39,537 nt of DNA. Origin: an uncultured Clostridia bacterium (GTDB taxonomy: Bacteria > Bacillota > Clostridia > HGM11327). Positions 1 to 7,884 of the stretch are shown here, piece after piece; within the stretch, counting starts at the first letter, position 1; each line of letters opens with the position of its first letter. The translations under genes and the position numbers were made by a program. A model generated the notes under the pieces. That model had not been told where the DNA came from. It made no database searches and saw only the letters and a list, made by a program, of their open reading frames with translations. The stretch lies in the NCBI GenBank assembly GCA_945918795.1, contig CAMEIT010000017.1, positions 1 to 39,537 on the forward strand. Reading direction: 5' to 3'.

Positions 1-207
1 AAGGACGGCGCAATGAACGGAACGAACAGGCAGCTGTACAGTGATTTATCGCAAAAATTCTCGATGAATATAATTGCCTCGGGAGGTATTTCCTCCATTG
101 ACGATGTAAAAGCGCTCAAAGCTATGAACATATACGGCGCAATAATCGGGAAAGCATATTACACAGGTGCAATAAAAATAAAGGATGCAATAGAGGTAGC
201 GCGATGA
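1..207 (+). CDS. hisA: HisA, phosphoribosylformimino-AICAR-phosphate isomerase (3' part only)
   Basis: The reading frame is open from base 1, so the window begins inside the gene and only about the last 68 residues are present. HisA is the TIM-barrel isomerase that opens the ribose ring of ProFAR to PRFAR in histidine synthesis. The visible C-terminal half-barrel includes a DGxMxGTN-like start and the phosphate-binding segment IIASGGISS followed by GAIIGKAYYTG, both typical of HisA. The stop TGA overlaps the hisF start by four bases (ATGA at 204-207), which indicates translational coupling and a histidine operon that extends to the left of the window. Confidence 0.93.
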   Translation, partial: KDGAMNGTNRQLYSDLSQKFSMNIIASGGISSIDDVKALKAMNIYGAIIGKAYYTGAIKIKDAIEVAR

Positions 208-962
208 TTACAAAAAGAATAATTCCGTGCCTTGACGTAAAGAACGGCAGGGTTGTAAAGGGTGTAAATTTTCTCGGACTTGCCGATGTGTCGTCGCCTG
301 TCGAGCTTGCTTCATATTACAGCAACAGCGGTGCAGACGAGCTTGTATTTTATGATATAACGGCTTCGGCTGAAGGGCGCTCGCTGTTTACGGATATACT
401 TGTTGAAGCTGCAAGCAAAATTTTCATTCCGCTCACAGTAGGCGGAGGAATAAACACGGTTGAAGATTTTGACAGAGTCCTCAACTGCGGAGCCGATAAA
501 GTAAGCGTAAATTCCGGTGCAATAAAAAATCCGAATCTCATAAGAGACGCCGCCATAAAATACGGCAATCAATGCGTTGTTCTGTCGGCAGATATTAAAA
601 GAGTAGACGGAGTATTCCGTGTTTTTGCAAAGGGCGGACGCGAAAATACGGGGATGGAAGCAATATCGTGGATAAAAAGATGCGTTGATATGGGTGCAGG
701 CGAGGTCGTTGTAAACTCAATAGATACAGACGGCGTAAAGAACGGATTCGATATAGAAATGCTTGACGCAGTATGCAACGCCGTAAACGTTCCCGTTATA
801 GCATCCGGCGGCGCAGGCTCAAAAGAAGATTTTGTGACGCTCTTCAAAACACTTGACAAGGTTGACGCAGGACTTGCCGCATCTGTATTCCACTTCGGAG
901 AAATAGAAATATCCGACTTAAAGAAAACGCTTCGTGACAACGGCATTACCGTAAGGATTTAA
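204..962 (+). CDS. hisF: HisF, imidazole glycerol phosphate synthase cyclase subunit
   Basis: Full-length protein of 252 residues, the usual HisF size. With the glutaminase HisH it converts PRFAR and ammonia to imidazole glycerol phosphate and AICAR. It starts with IIPCLDVKNGRVVKGV, and the two catalytic aspartates fall at the expected positions, D11 and D130 (LSADIKR). Phosphate-binding segments TVGGGI (about 78-83) and VIASGGAGS (about 217-225) are present. It overlaps hisA by four bases. Downstream, at 972-992, a 7-bp hairpin (GCTTCAC/GTGAAGC) lies before hisIE. It has no T-run on this strand, so it is probably a processing or spacing structure and not a terminator. hisH is not in the window. 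Confidence 0.97.
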   Translation: MITKRIIPCLDVKNGRVVKGVNFLGLADVSSPVELASYYSNSGADELVFYDITASAEGRSLFTDILVEAASKIFIPLTVGGGINTVEDFDRVLNCGADKVSVNSGAIKNPNLIRDAAIKYGNQCVVLSADIKRVDGVFRVFAKGGRENTGMEAISWIKRCVDMGAGEVVVNSIDTDGVKNGFDIEMLDAVCNAVNVPVIASGGAGSKEDFVTLFKTLDKVDAGLAASVFHFGEIEISDLKKTLRDNGITVRI

Positions 963-1046
963 GAAATACGTGCTTCACTTGATTTGTGAAGCTTGAAAAA
1001 AAATGGAGGATACTGTCTTTGCACTGCACTGACATATTATACTGTT

Positions 1047-1697
1047 ATGCTTGATATAAATGAATTGAAATTTGATGAAAATGGACTTATCCCGGCAGTT
1101 ATTGTTGATTCAATAAGCAAAAAGGTTCTCACCGTTGCTTACATGAACAGAGAGAGTCTTAAAATATCTCTTGAAAAAGGGCTTACCTGTTTCTGGAGCC
1201 GTTCAAGAAAAGAGCTTTGGCTCAAGGGTGAAACAAGCGGAAATTATCAGCACATTGTGTCTGTCACGGCCGACTGCGACAGAGACGCTTTGACGATAGT
1301 CGTAGAAAAGGACGGCCCCGCTTGTCATACGGGCAGTGATTCATGTTTTAACGAAAAAGTATGGCAAAGCAATGAATATTCGGAGTTTTCTCTCGAAGGT
1401 CTGTACAACCTGCTTGTCGAGCGCAAAGAGCAGCGTCCTGAGGGCTCGTACACGACGTATCTTTTTGAAAAGGGCATCGACAAAATATTGAAAAAAGTAG
1501 GCGAGGAATCGACCGAAGTAATTATTGCAGGAAAAGCCGACGACAAAAAGGAAACGATTTACGAAATCGCCGACCTTGCTTATCATGTAATGGTGCTCAT
1601 GGTTCAAATGGGAATTTCAGTTGAAGATATACACAGAGAGCTTCAGTCGCGTCATATAATCGACCACAAGGTAAAGCAGGAAAAAATGACCAAATAA
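1047..1697 (+). CDS. hisIE: HisIE, bifunctional phosphoribosyl-AMP cyclohydrolase / phosphoribosyl-ATP pyrophosphohydrolase
   Basis: 216-residue fusion catalysing steps 2 and 3 of histidine synthesis. The N-terminal PRA-CH domain (about 1-105) carries AYMNRESL, CFWSRSRKELWLKGETSGN and the metal-site motif ADCDRDALT with CHTGSDSCF. The C-terminal PRA-PH domain (about 115-216) carries the MazG-like helices with GEESTEVIIAGK and YEIADLAYH. I chose ATG 1047 because homologues begin close to MLDINELKFDENGLIPA. An upstream TTG at 993 would add 18 residues unlike the family. The start is odd: the only good Shine-Dalgarno (GGAGGA, 1005-1010) is about 36 bases upstream and overlaps a ten-codon mini-ORF (1003-1032), so initiation may be coupled or weak. 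Confidence 0.94.
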   Translation: MLDINELKFDENGLIPAVIVDSISKKVLTVAYMNRESLKISLEKGLTCFWSRSRKELWLKGETSGNYQHIVSVTADCDRDALTIVVEKDGPACHTGSDSCFNEKVWQSNEYSEFSLEGLYNLLVERKEQRPEGSYTTYLFEKGIDKILKKVGEESTEVIIAGKADDKKETIYEIADLAYHVMVLMVQMGISVEDIHRELQSRHIIDHKVKQEKMTK

Positions 1698-1708
1698 CGT
1701 CATTTTTT
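1681..1708 (+). terminator. Weak AT-rich intrinsic terminator after hisIE
   Basis: A perfect 10-bp inverted repeat (AAAAAATGAC at 1681-1690, GTCATTTTTT at 1699-1708) with an 8-base loop containing the hisIE stop codon. The 3' arm supplies the T-run. Only two pairs are G-C, so termination is probably partial and the downstream P-loop gene may still be read from the his operon. Confidence 0.45.
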
Positions 1709-1728
1709 CACATCAAAAAAGCATTGCC

Positions 1729-2253
1729 ATGGTAATACTTATTGCAGGAGGCACTCACACGGGCAAAACACGTCTTGCGCAAAGGCTTGTTGCAGAATAC
1801 GGATTTTTTTGTTTATCCATAGACCACATAAAAATGGGGCTGATAAGAAGCGGATACTGTGCATTGACGCCCGAAAGCAATGACGAAGAGCTGACAGAGT
1901 ATCTTTGGCCTGTCATACGTGAAATAATAAAGACAAACATAGAAAATTCACAGGATATAATAATAGAGGGCTGTTACATACCTTTCGACTGGAAAAAGGA
2001 TTTTAGTTTGGAGTATCTGCCTTATATTAAATATAAATGTCTCATATTTACCGAAAGGTACATAAACGAGCATTTTGATGATATTATCGGGCACGAAAAT
2101 GATGCCGAAGCAAGGCTTAACGATAACTCGTGCGACAAAGAAAGCATGATTGAGGAAAGCATAAAAAATCTTGATATGTGCCGTAAATACGGCCTTGAGT
2201 ATGTGCTTTCGGACGATGAATACATACCCGCATCGAGAAAAAATTTATTCTGA
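1729..2253 (+). CDS. P-loop ATPase/kinase-like protein of unknown function
   Basis: 174-residue soluble protein. It begins with a strand and a Walker A motif, GGTHTGKT (residues 7-14), followed by a conserved-looking SIDHIKMGL segment, as in small P-loop kinases (2-phosphoglycerate-kinase-like, AAA_33 or zeta-toxin-like folds). A further strand, DIIIEGCYIP (about 84-93), sits where the Walker B or substrate strand is expected. The substrate cannot be read from sequence. There is no clear Shine-Dalgarno before ATG 1729. It lies 31 bases after hisIE across a weak terminator, so it may be co-transcribed with the his genes. No toxin-antitoxin partner is adjacent. Confidence 0.7.
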   Translation: MVILIAGGTHTGKTRLAQRLVAEYGFFCLSIDHIKMGLIRSGYCALTPESNDEELTEYLWPVIREIIKTNIENSQDIIIEGCYIPFDWKKDFSLEYLPYIKYKCLIFTERYINEHFDDIIGHENDAEARLNDNSCDKESMIEESIKNLDMCRKYGLEYVLSDDEYIPASRKNLF

Positions 2254-2272
2254 AGTTTTATTTATTTCGGTA

Positions 2273-2301
2273 TTGCCAATATAATAGTTAAGTGGTATAA
2301 T
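2273..2301 (+). promoter_or_regulatory. Sigma-A promoter of feoAB
   Basis: TTGCCA (2273-2278), 17-bp spacer, TATAAT (2296-2301). This is a perfect -10 with a good -35 and lies 50 bases before feoA. I looked for a Fur box and saw no convincing one around the promoter. Confidence 0.8.
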
Positions 2302-2351
2302 ATTAAATCGGTAAAAGCCATAAGCTGTTATTTAATAAACGGAGGATAAAT

Positions 2352-2570
2352 ATGAGTCTTGCTGATGGCACTGTCGGAAGTTCGTATACAGTAAAAAACA
2401 TATGTCTTGACGAGGCTGCAAAGCGTCGTCTTGAAGTGTTGGGAATGGTACAGGGTACGTCTGTACAGATATTGACTCGCAAACGCGGTTCCGCTATGGT
2501 AATAAAAGTAAGGGGAACGCGATTTGCGATAGGCAAAGAATTTGCAATGGGCATTAACGTTGAAGCATAA
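2352..2570 (+). CDS. feoA: FeoA, ferrous iron transport accessory protein
   Basis: 72-residue SH3-like cytoplasmic protein, the usual FeoA size. It works with FeoB in ferrous iron uptake and is thought to modulate the FeoB G domain. Family signatures are the segment YTVKNICLDEAAKRRLEVLGM and the C-terminal KVRGTRFAIGKEFAMGI. A strong ribosome binding site (GGAGG, 2341-2345) fixes the ATG start. It is transcribed from the promoter at 2273-2301 and followed after 21 bases by feoB. Confidence 0.93.
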   Translation: MSLADGTVGSSYTVKNICLDEAAKRRLEVLGMVQGTSVQILTRKRGSAMVIKVRGTRFAIGKEFAMGINVEA

Positions 2571-2591
2571 TGCAAAGGAGCTTGTAATTTT

Positions 2592-4640
2592 ATGAAAGAT
2601 GTTATTAATGTTGCGTTTATAGGCAATCCGAACTGCGGAAAAACAACTCTTTTCAACGCATATACCGGTGCAAAGCTTAAGGTCGCCAATTGGCCCGGCG
2701 TAACCGTCGAAAAAAAAGAGGGGCAATTTGAATTTGAAGGGCAGAAAATGAAGCTTGTCGATTTGCCCGGAATATATTCTCTCACGTCATACACAATGGA
2801 AGAAAAGCTTTCAAGGCAGTACGTTCTCGGCGACGACGTCGATATAATAATAGACGTTGTTGACGCATCGTCTCTCGAGCGAAATCTTTATCTTGCATTG
2901 CAATTCATAGAGCTTGGGAAGCCTGTCGTACTCGCTTTGAACATGATGGATATTGTCGAAGAGCGCGGCATGGAAATAGACCTGCACCGTCTGCCTGAAA
3001 TGCTCGGCATACCTGTAATTCCGGTAAGCGCTCGTAAAAAAACAGGTCTTGACATACTCATGCACGCCGTACTGCATCACGTTCAGTCAAGCAAAGCAGA
3101 CCCGATAGAGCATCATCATGCCGGCGGAAAACACATACATGATCACCATGCGGAATACGCCATGGTATACAGCGATGATATTGAGGACAAAATCGATATA
3201 CTCAGCTCTCGCCTGAAGGAAAAATATCCCGATTTTGCAAATATAAGGTGGCTTGCCATAAAGACGCTCGAGCATGACGAGGAAGTTCTAAAAGAATATC
3301 CGATTGACATGAGCGGCGTTGCCGAAAACAGTCTTGAGACAGAGCTTGTAAACCAGAAGTTTTCGTTTATTGAAGAAATAATAGGTGAGGTGCTCGTCAA
3401 CAAGGATAAAAAGAGTCAGACAACGGATAAAATCGATGCTGTGCTTACTCATCCCGTATGGGGCGTGCCGGCGTTTTTGTTAATAATGGCTTTTGTATTC
3501 TTCCTTACGTTCACAGTCGGAGATTTCCTCAAGGGGTATTTTGAAATAGCTCTCGAATGGGTATCAAACGGCGCATCGGAACTGCTTTTAAGCCTCGGTG
3601 TAAGCGATTGGATACGCTCGCTCGTTGTTGACGGCATAATCGCAGGCGTAGGCGGAATACTCACGTTCCTGCCGAATATTTTCATTTTGTTCCTTGCGCT
3701 TGCGTTCCTTGAGGACAGCGGATATATGTCAAGAGTTGCGTATGTAATGGATTCGCTTATGTCAAAGCTCGGGCTTTCCGGCAGAGCGTTCATACCTATG
3801 CTGTTGGGCTTCGGATGTTCCGTTCCCGCAGTAATGGCTTCAAGAGCACTCGAGGACAAGTCCGACAGAATCCGCACGATCCTTGCAACGCCTTTTATGT
3901 CATGCAGTGCAAGACTGCCTATATACGTGCTCCTTTCGGAAACGTTTTTCCCGCACAATGCCATGATAGCCGCATACTCAATGTATGTAATAGGCATAGT
4001 AGTTGCAATAGCGGTAGCAAAATTCATTAAAATAGGCAAGGGCAAGAAAAAGACAAACACACTGCTCATAGAGCTGCCCGAATACAAGACGCCTAATGCC
4101 CACACGATATTCATTTACGTTTGGGAAAAGATAAAGGACTACCTCACAAAAGCAGGTACCACAATATTTATTGCTTCAATCGTTCTCTGGGTTCTGCTCA
4201 ACTTCGGTCCGTCCGGTATGACGTCGTATATAAACGAAAGCTATGCCGCATACATAGGCAAATTCATAGCTCCTGCGCTTGCACCGGCAGGGCTTGGACA
4301 ATGGCAGCTTGCGGTAGCATTAATATCGGGTATCGCGGCAAAGGAAGTCGTTGTGTCGAGTCTCAGCGTGCTTTACGGAATAGGCAACATACTCTCCGCA
4401 GAGGGCATGGCATCACTTGCCACAGCACTTTCCGCAACAGGCTTTACCGCAATAAACGCATATTCAATGATGCTTTTCTGTTTGCTGTATGTGCCGTGTA
4501 TAGCTACTGTCGCAACAATAAAGCGAGAGACAAATTCGCTCAAATACACATGGCTCAGCATAGGACTTCACATTGCCACGGCATGGCTCGTTTCGACGCT
4601 GTTTTATCAGGTTGCAAGCCTCATTGCGGGAATATTGTGA
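2592..4640 (+). CDS. feoB: FeoB, ferrous iron transport GTPase/permease
   Basis: 682-residue inner-membrane ferrous iron transporter. The N-terminal G domain has G1 GNPNCGKTT (11-19), the G2 Thr in WPGVTVEKKEG, G3 DLPG (57-60) and G4 NMMD (117-120). The membrane part has the two family gate regions with cysteine, GFGCSVPAVMASR and PFMSCSARLPIY. An unusual histidine cluster (residues 174-186, seven His within 13 residues) lies right after the G domain and before the GDI-like linker. It could bind metal, but this is inference. ATG has a good Shine-Dalgarno (AAAGGAG). The gene ends at a strong shared terminator. Confidence 0.97.
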   Translation: MKDVINVAFIGNPNCGKTTLFNAYTGAKLKVANWPGVTVEKKEGQFEFEGQKMKLVDLPGIYSLTSYTMEEKLSRQYVLGDDVDIIIDVVDASSLERNLYLALQFIELGKPVVLALNMMDIVEERGMEIDLHRLPEMLGIPVIPVSARKKTGLDILMHAVLHHVQSSKADPIEHHHAGGKHIHDHHAEYAMVYSDDIEDKIDILSSRLKEKYPDFANIRWLAIKTLEHDEEVLKEYPIDMSGVAENSLETELVNQKFSFIEEIIGEVLVNKDKKSQTTDKIDAVLTHPVWGVPAFLLIMAFVFFLTFTVGDFLKGYFEIALEWVSNGASELLLSLGVSDWIRSLVVDGIIAGVGGILTFLPNIFILFLALAFLEDSGYMSRVAYVMDSLMSKLGLSGRAFIPMLLGFGCSVPAVMASRALEDKSDRIRTILATPFMSCSARLPIYVLLSETFFPHNAMIAAYSMYVIGIVVAIAVAKFIKIGKGKKKTNTLLIELPEYKTPNAHTIFIYVWEKIKDYLTKAGTTIFIASIVLWVLLNFGPSGMTSYINESYAAYIGKFIAPALAPAGLGQWQLAVALISGIAAKEVVVSSLSVLYGIGNILSAEGMASLATALSATGFTAINAYSMMLFCLLYVPCIATVATIKRETNSLKYTWLSIGLHIATAWLVSTLFYQVASLIAGIL

Positions 4641-4688
4641 TTTCCTTCTACACAGCATAATACGTCAATATAAAAATCAAAATAATAA

Positions 4689-4723
4689 AAGGAGGACATT
4701 TGCCGCTTTCGGCTGTCCTCCTT
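4689..4723. terminator. Bidirectional terminator between feoB and the ACT gene
   Basis: Stem AAGGAGGACA (4689-4698) / TGTCCTCCTT (4714-4723) with an inner GCC/GGC pairing. It is followed by TATTTTTATT on the plus strand and preceded by an A-run that gives a U-run on the minus strand. It serves the converging feoAB and ACT/paaK transcripts. Confidence 0.88.
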
Positions 4724-4775
4724 ATTTTTATTCATGCTTTCGGATAAGCTTTCCTTTTAGTTTTCGATTACAGCA

Positions 4776-5207
4776 TCATATTCTGTAAATATAAGCCGGA
4801 TTTACTTTTCCGAATCCGTTTTCGCACAGTATCTTTTCTGCACGATTTGTATCCTCTGTACGGATTACCATGAGAGCCTTGCCCGTTGTCTTGCCGACAC
4901 ACGCATACATATATTCAATGCTTATATCATTGTCGGATACAACCTTGAGTGCCTGTGCAACGCCGCCCGGCACATCATCCATAACAACCGCAATAACGTC
5001 GGTTATCTTAACAGTAACGCCTGCTTTGGTAAGAGCTTCCTGTGCAACGTCCGGCTTATCTACTATCAATCTCAATATTCCGAAATCAGATGTGTCCGCA
5101 AGTGACAAAGCGCTTATATCCACATCATTTTCTGCAAGAATGTCTGTGATAGCCGCCAATCTGCCTTTTTTGTTTTCAACAAAAACCGATATTTGCTTGA
5201 TGATCAT
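4776..5207 (-). CDS. Tandem ACT-domain protein
   Basis: 143-residue cytoplasmic protein made of two ACT domains (about 1-68 and 70-143): MIIKQISVFVENKKGRLAAI then a second beta-alpha-beta unit beginning VIAVVMDDVPGGVAQAL. ACT domains bind amino acids or other small effectors. Small double-ACT proteins commonly sit beside PaaK-like ligases in Clostridia and archaea. The gene follows the paaK-like gene by 48 bases and is probably last in the iorAB-paaK transcript. A natural guess is that it senses an aromatic amino acid or aryl acid, but nothing in the sequence names the ligand. Shine-Dalgarno GGAGAAAGC precedes the ATG. Confidence 0.85.
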   Translation of the reverse strand: MIIKQISVFVENKKGRLAAITDILAENDVDISALSLADTSDFGILRLIVDKPDVAQEALTKAGVTVKITDVIAVVMDDVPGGVAQALKVVSDNDISIEYMYACVGKTTGKALMVIRTEDTNRAEKILCENGFGKVNPAYIYRI

Positions 5208-5255
5208 ATGCTTTCTCCTTATAAAATATAAATTGAACGAATGCCGCTTATAAAA

Positions 5256-6557
5256 TCACAGCTTACGCTTATCTATTACACGCTTTGCTTTGCCTTCACT
5301 GCGCTGTATTGACTTCGGATTTACAAGATGTACCTTAGCGCCGATGCCGAGAGTTGAACGCAGCTTTTCCGTAATCGTCTTTTCTATTGCTTCTATCGAC
5401 TTAACATCATCCGCAAAGAGCTGCTCGCTCATTTCCACATTGACGTCAAACGTATCCGTATTATTAACTCTGTCAACGATTATCTGGTAATTTGGTGTTA
5501 TGTCATTATGGCTTACGTTCAGAAGAACCTCTTCTATCTGTGACGGGAATACATTTACGCCTCTTATGATAAGCATATCGTCGCTTCTGCCCGTAGGCTT
5601 GCGCATACGCACGTGAGTTCTTCCGCACGCACACGGCTCATAATTAAGTGAACAAATATCTCTTGTTCTGTATCTTATAACGGGGAATCCTTCTTTGGTT
5701 ATCGTCGTAAATACGAGTTCTCCCGTGCTTCCCTCAGGCAAAACCTCGCCCGTATCGGGATCTATTATTTCGGGAATGAAATGATCCTCCCATACGTGCA
5801 TACCTGCCTGACATTCACATTCGCAAGCAACGCCCGGTCCCAGAATTTCCGAAAGTCCGTAAATATCGTATGCTTTTATGCCAAGCTTTGCCTCTATTTG
5901 CGCTCTCATTTCTTCCGTCCACGGTTCCGCACCGAATATTCCGGCTTTAAGCTTGAGCTGATTCGTTACGCCGAGTCTTTCCGCTTCTTCACCGAGATAA
6001 AGCGCATATGAAGGCGTACAGCATATAGCCGTTGCTCCGAAGTCAACCATTGTCTGTATCTGCAAAGCCGTATTGCCCGATGACATAGGTATTACGGTTG
6101 CGCCCAGCTTTTCAGCTCCCTGATGTGCTCCGAGGCCGCCCGTAAAAAGTCCATAACCGTAAGAAACCTGAACAATATCCTCTGCGCCGAGGCCTACTGC
6201 GGTCATCATCCTTGCAACGCATTCCGCCCACATATCAAGATCATTGCGCGTATATCCCACAACGATTCTCTTGCCTGTTGTTCCTGACGAAGCATGAACG
6301 CGAACAATATCCTTCATCGGTACTGCAAACAGACCGTAAGGATAATAGTCTCTCAAATCTCTCTTGTAAGAGAAAGGAAGCTTTGACAGGTCCTCTATGC
6401 CGTGAATATCCTCCGGTTTAATGCCTGCCGCGTCCATTCTGTTGCGGTAGCATTCTACATTTTCATACACACGCTTTACCTGTTTTACGAGAAGCTGAGA
6501 CTGAAGCTTTCTCAGTTCCTCGCGAGGCATACATTCTTTTTCGGGATTTAATATCAT
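5256..6557 (-). CDS. paaK: Phenylacetate-CoA ligase family (PaaK-like) aryl-acid:CoA ligase
   Basis: 433-residue AMP-forming ligase that activates phenylacetate or related aryl acids to CoA thioesters. Seen: the P-loop [10 protein letters not shown], the adenylate motif [10 protein letters not shown], the hinge region [21 protein letters not shown] and a C-terminal domain ending RVIDKR. I start at ATG 6557 because AAAGGTG lies six bases upstream. A GTG at 6566 is in frame but sits on top of that ribosome binding site. Its neighbours (iorAB upstream, ACT protein downstream) are the classic partners for arylpyruvate/aryl-CoA interconversion. It is a second CoA ligase in this operon, alongside the frameshifted one at 9714-11347. 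Exact substrate uncertain. Confidence 0.92.
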   Translation of the reverse strand: MILNPEKECMPREELRKLQSQLLVKQVKRVYENVECYRNRMDAAGIKPEDIHGIEDLSKLPFSYKRDLRDYYPYGLFAVPMKDIVRVHASSGTTGKRIVVGYTRNDLDMWAECVARMMTAVGLGAEDIVQVSYGYGLFTGGLGAHQGAEKLGATVIPMSSGNTALQIQTMVDFGATAICCTPSYALYLGEEAERLGVTNQLKLKAGIFGAEPWTEEMRAQIEAKLGIKAYDIYGLSEILGPGVACECECQAGMHVWEDHFIPEIIDPDTGEVLPEGSTGELVFTTITKEGFPVIRYRTRDICSLNYEPCACGRTHVRMRKPTGRSDDMLIIRGVNVFPSQIEEVLLNVSHNDITPNYQIIVDRVNNTDTFDVNVEMSEQLFADDVKSIEAIEKTITEKLRSTLGIGAKVHLVNPKSIQRSEGKAKRVIDKRKL

Positions 6558-6629
6558 GATTTTCACCTTTCAAAAATAAATTCTGTTGGTATAATAATAC
6601 TGTCAGTAAGTATTTCAAAAAATAATTTA

Positions 6630-7262
6630 TCAGTTTTTCCTGACAGGATGTCTGATGACCGTTTTCAGCTTTTCGGGAGCTGTTTTTCTCGCATCCGACA
6701 AATAAATTTCGTGATGAAGTCTGTTAATGCCGAAATCGTTTTCGTATCCGTTTTGTCTTATGTATTCATCCATAAGTGCTATTGTTGCAGGCTCATCATC
6801 ATAAGAGCCTATGTGCATTATCTGAACACACAGCCCCTCGCAAAGCTCCAAAAATTCAGCCTTCGAACAATCCAGCTTCTTTTTTATTCGGGCGGTTTCT
6901 TTTGCCCACTCAAGGTCTTTTTTGCTCACAAAATCAGGCAGACGTATAACCGAGATCCAATTAAAGCTCGATTTTGCGGAATAATCCACTCCGTCAATGC
7001 CGTCCTGCCACCAGAAGCCCTCAAGCGGCGGAACAACATATTCAAAAAAGCCTTTGATCTTATAATCTGTCTTGTAGCTCATTTTCAGTGTATAAGCTAC
7101 CGAATATAAAATGCCTATTGACCTCTTATATTCCCCGTCCTCTTCGTTCGGATCGCCTTTTCCCCTCACGGCAATATAATTCGCCTTCGGTACGTTCACA
7201 AGCTCGGGCTTGTTTTTCGGCAAATAAAATTCCTTGTACTCTTTTTTATAATCAAAAGCCAT
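6630..7262 (-). CDS. GyrI-like small-molecule-binding domain protein
   Basis: 210-residue cytoplasmic protein with the AraC effector-binding/GyrI-like fold seen as a standalone protein in many Firmicutes. Recognisable segments include MAFDYKKEYKEFYLPKNKPE, VPKANYIAVRGKGDPN, a central EGFWWQ-type segment and QIMHIGSYDDEPATI near the C-terminus. Such proteins bind hydrophobic small molecules, and some relatives act as multidrug sensors or hydrolases. ATG 7262 has GGTGAGG upstream. A start 36 bases earlier would cover the ribosome binding site. It lies 42 bases after iorB without an obvious terminator, so it is probably in the operon. Its role there is unknown. Confidence 0.8.
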   Translation of the reverse strand: MAFDYKKEYKEFYLPKNKPELVNVPKANYIAVRGKGDPNEEDGEYKRSIGILYSVAYTLKMSYKTDYKIKGFFEYVVPPLEGFWWQDGIDGVDYSAKSSFNWISVIRLPDFVSKKDLEWAKETARIKKKLDCSKAEFLELCEGLCVQIMHIGSYDDEPATIALMDEYIRQNGYENDFGINRLHHEIYLSDARKTAPEKLKTVIRHPVRKN

Positions 7263-7304
7263 TATTACCTCACCGGATAATTGTTCACTCAGCCGCAAAT
7301 GCTG

Positions 7305-7880
7305 TTATTGTTTTGAATTATAACCCAAATCGAAAGCCTTAAGGTTGACCTCAAGAAACTTTTCAGGGACCGTTGTTTTGATAGTATCCGTCCACGTTTC
7401 ATACGGAATATCGGTGTTCTTTGCCATAACTCCTATGAGTACGACGTTAACGGCCTTTATATTTCCTGCCTTTTCAGCCATAGACAGCGCATCGACAACC
7501 GTAATATCGCACACTTGAGAAAGCTTTTCCTTAATGTTCTGCGGATACTGTGCCGCCCCCGTTATAACGGGCATAGGATTTATCTGCTGATCGTTTATTA
7601 TCATCTTTCCGCCTTTTTTAAGATAAGGCAGTGCTCTGTACGCTTCAAGAAGCTCAAAAGCAAGTATTATATCAGCCTCGCCCTTGTCAACAATAGGCGA
7701 ATACACCTTATCGCCGAACTTAACATATGTAACGACGCTTCCTCCGCGCTGGCTCATACCGTGAACCTCAGACACCTTTACGTCGTATCCTTCGCTTATT
7801 ACTGCGTTGCCGAGTATTCTGCTTGCAAGCAGAGTTCCCTGTCCGCCGACGCCCACGATCATTATATTAAATGTACTCAT
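7305..7880 (-). CDS. iorB: IorB, indolepyruvate:ferredoxin oxidoreductase beta subunit
   Basis: 191-residue gamma-type domain of a 2-oxoacid:ferredoxin oxidoreductase. It starts STFNIMIVGVGGQGTLLASR, has the family segment EVHGMSQRGGSVVTYVKFG, and ends in the helical part typical of IorB. With IorA it interconverts arylpyruvates plus CoA with aryl-acetyl-CoA, CO2 and reduced ferredoxin. ATG 7880 is preceded by AAGGAGG, which lies inside the last codons of iorA. Only four bases separate the two genes, so they are tightly coupled. A longer frame to 7922 overlaps iorA and is not needed. Confidence 0.94.
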   Translation of the reverse strand: MSTFNIMIVGVGGQGTLLASRILGNAVISEGYDVKVSEVHGMSQRGGSVVTYVKFGDKVYSPIVDKGEADIILAFELLEAYRALPYLKKGGKMIINDQQINPMPVITGAAQYPQNIKEKLSQVCDITVVDALSMAEKAGNIKAVNVVLIGVMAKNTDIPYETWTDTIKTTVPEKFLEVNLKAFDLGYNSKQ

Positions 7881-7884
7881 ATGC

